From JANMDU01 sp043755865 (GTDB taxonomy: Bacteria; Pseudomonadota; Gammaproteobacteria; Burkholderiales; Burkholderiaceae_C), in the NCBI GenBank assembly GCA_043755865.1, contig JAYUSD010000208.1, positions 1-6,188 of the forward strand: DNA of 6,188 nt. The letters run 5' to 3'. Position numbers and translations under genes: made by a program. The notes under the pieces were generated by a model that had not been told where the DNA came from, made no database searches, and was given only the letters and a program-made list of their open reading frames with translations. Numbering within the stretch: position 1 is the first letter of the stretch; each line of letters starts with the position of its first letter. This document shows, piece after piece, positions 6,152 to 6,188 of the stretch.

Positions 6152-6188
6152 CTACCTCCAACGCAAACGATATTGCGCCAGCATCACC
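6152..6188 (-). CDS. possible C-terminal end of an upstream minus-strand operon gene (partial)
   Basis: The minus strand has a frame open from the right edge to a TAG at 6152-6154, encoding VMLAQYRLRWR. A short basic end like this suits the cytoplasmic tail of a membrane protein. Operons of this ABC family usually encode the larger partner permease (NupP/YufP-like) immediately before the smaller one, so this may be its C-terminus, followed by 161 bases of repeat-bearing spacer. The competing reading is a plus-strand start at 6148-6150 (ATG) encoding MPTSNANDIAPAS to the edge, with no clear ribosome binding site. Only 11 codons are visible, so neither is secure. Confidence 0.35.
   Translation of the reverse strand, partial: VMLAQYRLRWR

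Overview
The window reads as chromosomal DNA of a betaproteobacterium, most likely Burkholderiales. This is inferred from family resemblance, moderately high GC and compact gene packing, not from any database search. No rRNA, tRNA, CRISPR array, transposase or phage gene is visible. Six genes are well supported and fill almost the whole window. Both edges carry weak partial reading frames.

Layout. Bases 1-116 hold the possible tail of a plus-strand gene (stop at 55-57) and a short gap. On the minus strand, a YeeE/YedE-type sulfur-compound (thiosulfate-like) membrane transporter runs into tcdA, the enzyme that cyclises t6A37 of tRNA to ct6A. The two overlap and look translationally coupled. 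A divergent gap of about 113 bases (2033-2145) with one small inverted repeat separates them from a plus-strand orphan response regulator. That protein has a CheY-like receiver, a helical linker and a class III nucleotide-cyclase fold lacking most catalytic residues. It meets tail to tail, 5 bases apart, a minus-strand DUF1499 membrane-anchored protein. Upstream of DUF1499 on the same strand lie codA (cytosine deaminase-type amidohydrolase) and, overlapping it by one base, an inner-membrane permease of the nucleoside/BMP-type ABC importer family. The permease is preceded by about 160 noncoding bases containing a long imperfect inverted repeat. At the right edge there is either the C-terminus of a preceding minus-strand gene (perhaps the partner permease) or the start of a plus-strand gene.

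How the genes work together. The permease and codA form a salvage or catabolic unit: an ABC importer brings a nucleoside or nucleobase across the inner membrane and CodA removes the exocyclic amine (cytosine to uracil plus ammonia, or a related base). DUF1499 sits 40 bases downstream and may be cotranscribed. The transporter and tcdA may be linked only through cotranscription. The response regulator probably acts by protein binding rather than by making a cyclic nucleotide.

I see no clear undescribed multi-gene system. The points most worth a second look are the apparently dead cyclase domain on the response regulator, the altered active-site loop of CodA, and the inverted repeat inside the transporter operon.
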